DNA from: Bacteroidales bacterium
Lineage (GTDB): Bacteria > Bacteroidota > Bacteroidia > Bacteroidales > UBA932
Reading direction: 5' to 3'
Length of the DNA: 64,000 nt
NCBI GenBank assembly: GCA_017443025.1
Contig: JAFSPG010000018.1
Coordinates: 341,121-405,120 of the forward strand
This document shows positions 64,000 to 64,000 of this stretch, piece by piece. The notes below the pieces were generated by a model. The model saw only the letters and a program-made list of their open reading frames with translations. It searched no databases and had not been told where the DNA came from. The position numbers and the translations under genes are program-made. The stretch's first letter is position 1; each line of letters starts with the position of its first letter.

Positions 64000-64000
64000 C

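Overview
The window is chromosomal DNA from a member of the Bacteroidetes, most likely order Bacteroidales, with moderately high GC coding DNA. The evidence is several promoters of the Bacteroidetes sigma type (TTTG, 19 bases, TAnnTTTG), TonB-dependent receptors with carboxypeptidase-regulatory-like N-termini, lipoproteins whose signal Cys is followed by acidic export signals, BACON and DUF5689 proteins, a DPP-IV-type peptidase, and the nagB/PIG-L fusion typical of Bacteroides. No phage, transposase, CRISPR array or integrase was found. The species cannot be named from this window.

Layout. (1) 1-10318: the end of the S10 cluster plus the spc and alpha operons, from the tail of rplP through secY, map, infA and rpoA to rplQ, closed by a strong terminator. 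(2) 10338-13399 (minus): a LacI-type regulator followed by a PIG-L deacetylase fused to a deaminase-like domain that has lost catalytic residues. (3) 13519-18549 (plus): membrane pyrophosphatase, aspartate aminotransferase, a canonical glucosamine-6-phosphate deaminase and uracil phosphoribosyltransferase. (4) 18553-20089 (minus): pheS and a small secreted protein, divergent from a C69 dipeptidase (20090). (5) 21904-28303 (minus): an orphan AAA ATPase, a ClpB without its N-terminal domain, and a sigma-54 activator / lptE / TPR protein / secG operon. (6) 28421-33822 (plus): an OmpA-like/TPR lipoprotein, a glycine-zipper OmpA lipoprotein, a DPP-IV-like peptidase and an alkyltransferase. (7) 33856-37456: the str operon rpsL-rpsG-fusA-rpsJ, followed by a CAU-anticodon tRNA and a terminator where rplC would normally be expected. 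(8) 38224-53950: a nine-gene, about 15.7 kb operon of outer-membrane receptors, surface lipoproteins and secreted nucleases. (9) 53947-61800 (minus): a housekeeping operon of S41 protease, galE, PBP4, radA, a U32 protein and a prenyl synthase. (10) 61810-64000: a small Lys/Ala-tailed protein, the ITP/XTP pyrophosphatase gene, recO, tRNA-Gln and a CAU tRNA separated by stacked inverted repeats.

The most interesting locus is region 8. Two TonB-dependent receptors, two lipoproteins built from BACON and repeated OB-like modules, a NUC1-type nuclease lipoprotein, an endonuclease/exonuclease/phosphatase-fold protein, a DUF5689 lipoprotein and an M3 peptidase lie 2-25 bases apart behind one promoter. 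There is no SusD homologue. I read this as a candidate locus for binding, cutting and importing extracellular nucleic acid, organised like a polysaccharide utilisation locus. This role is inferred from domains and gene order only.
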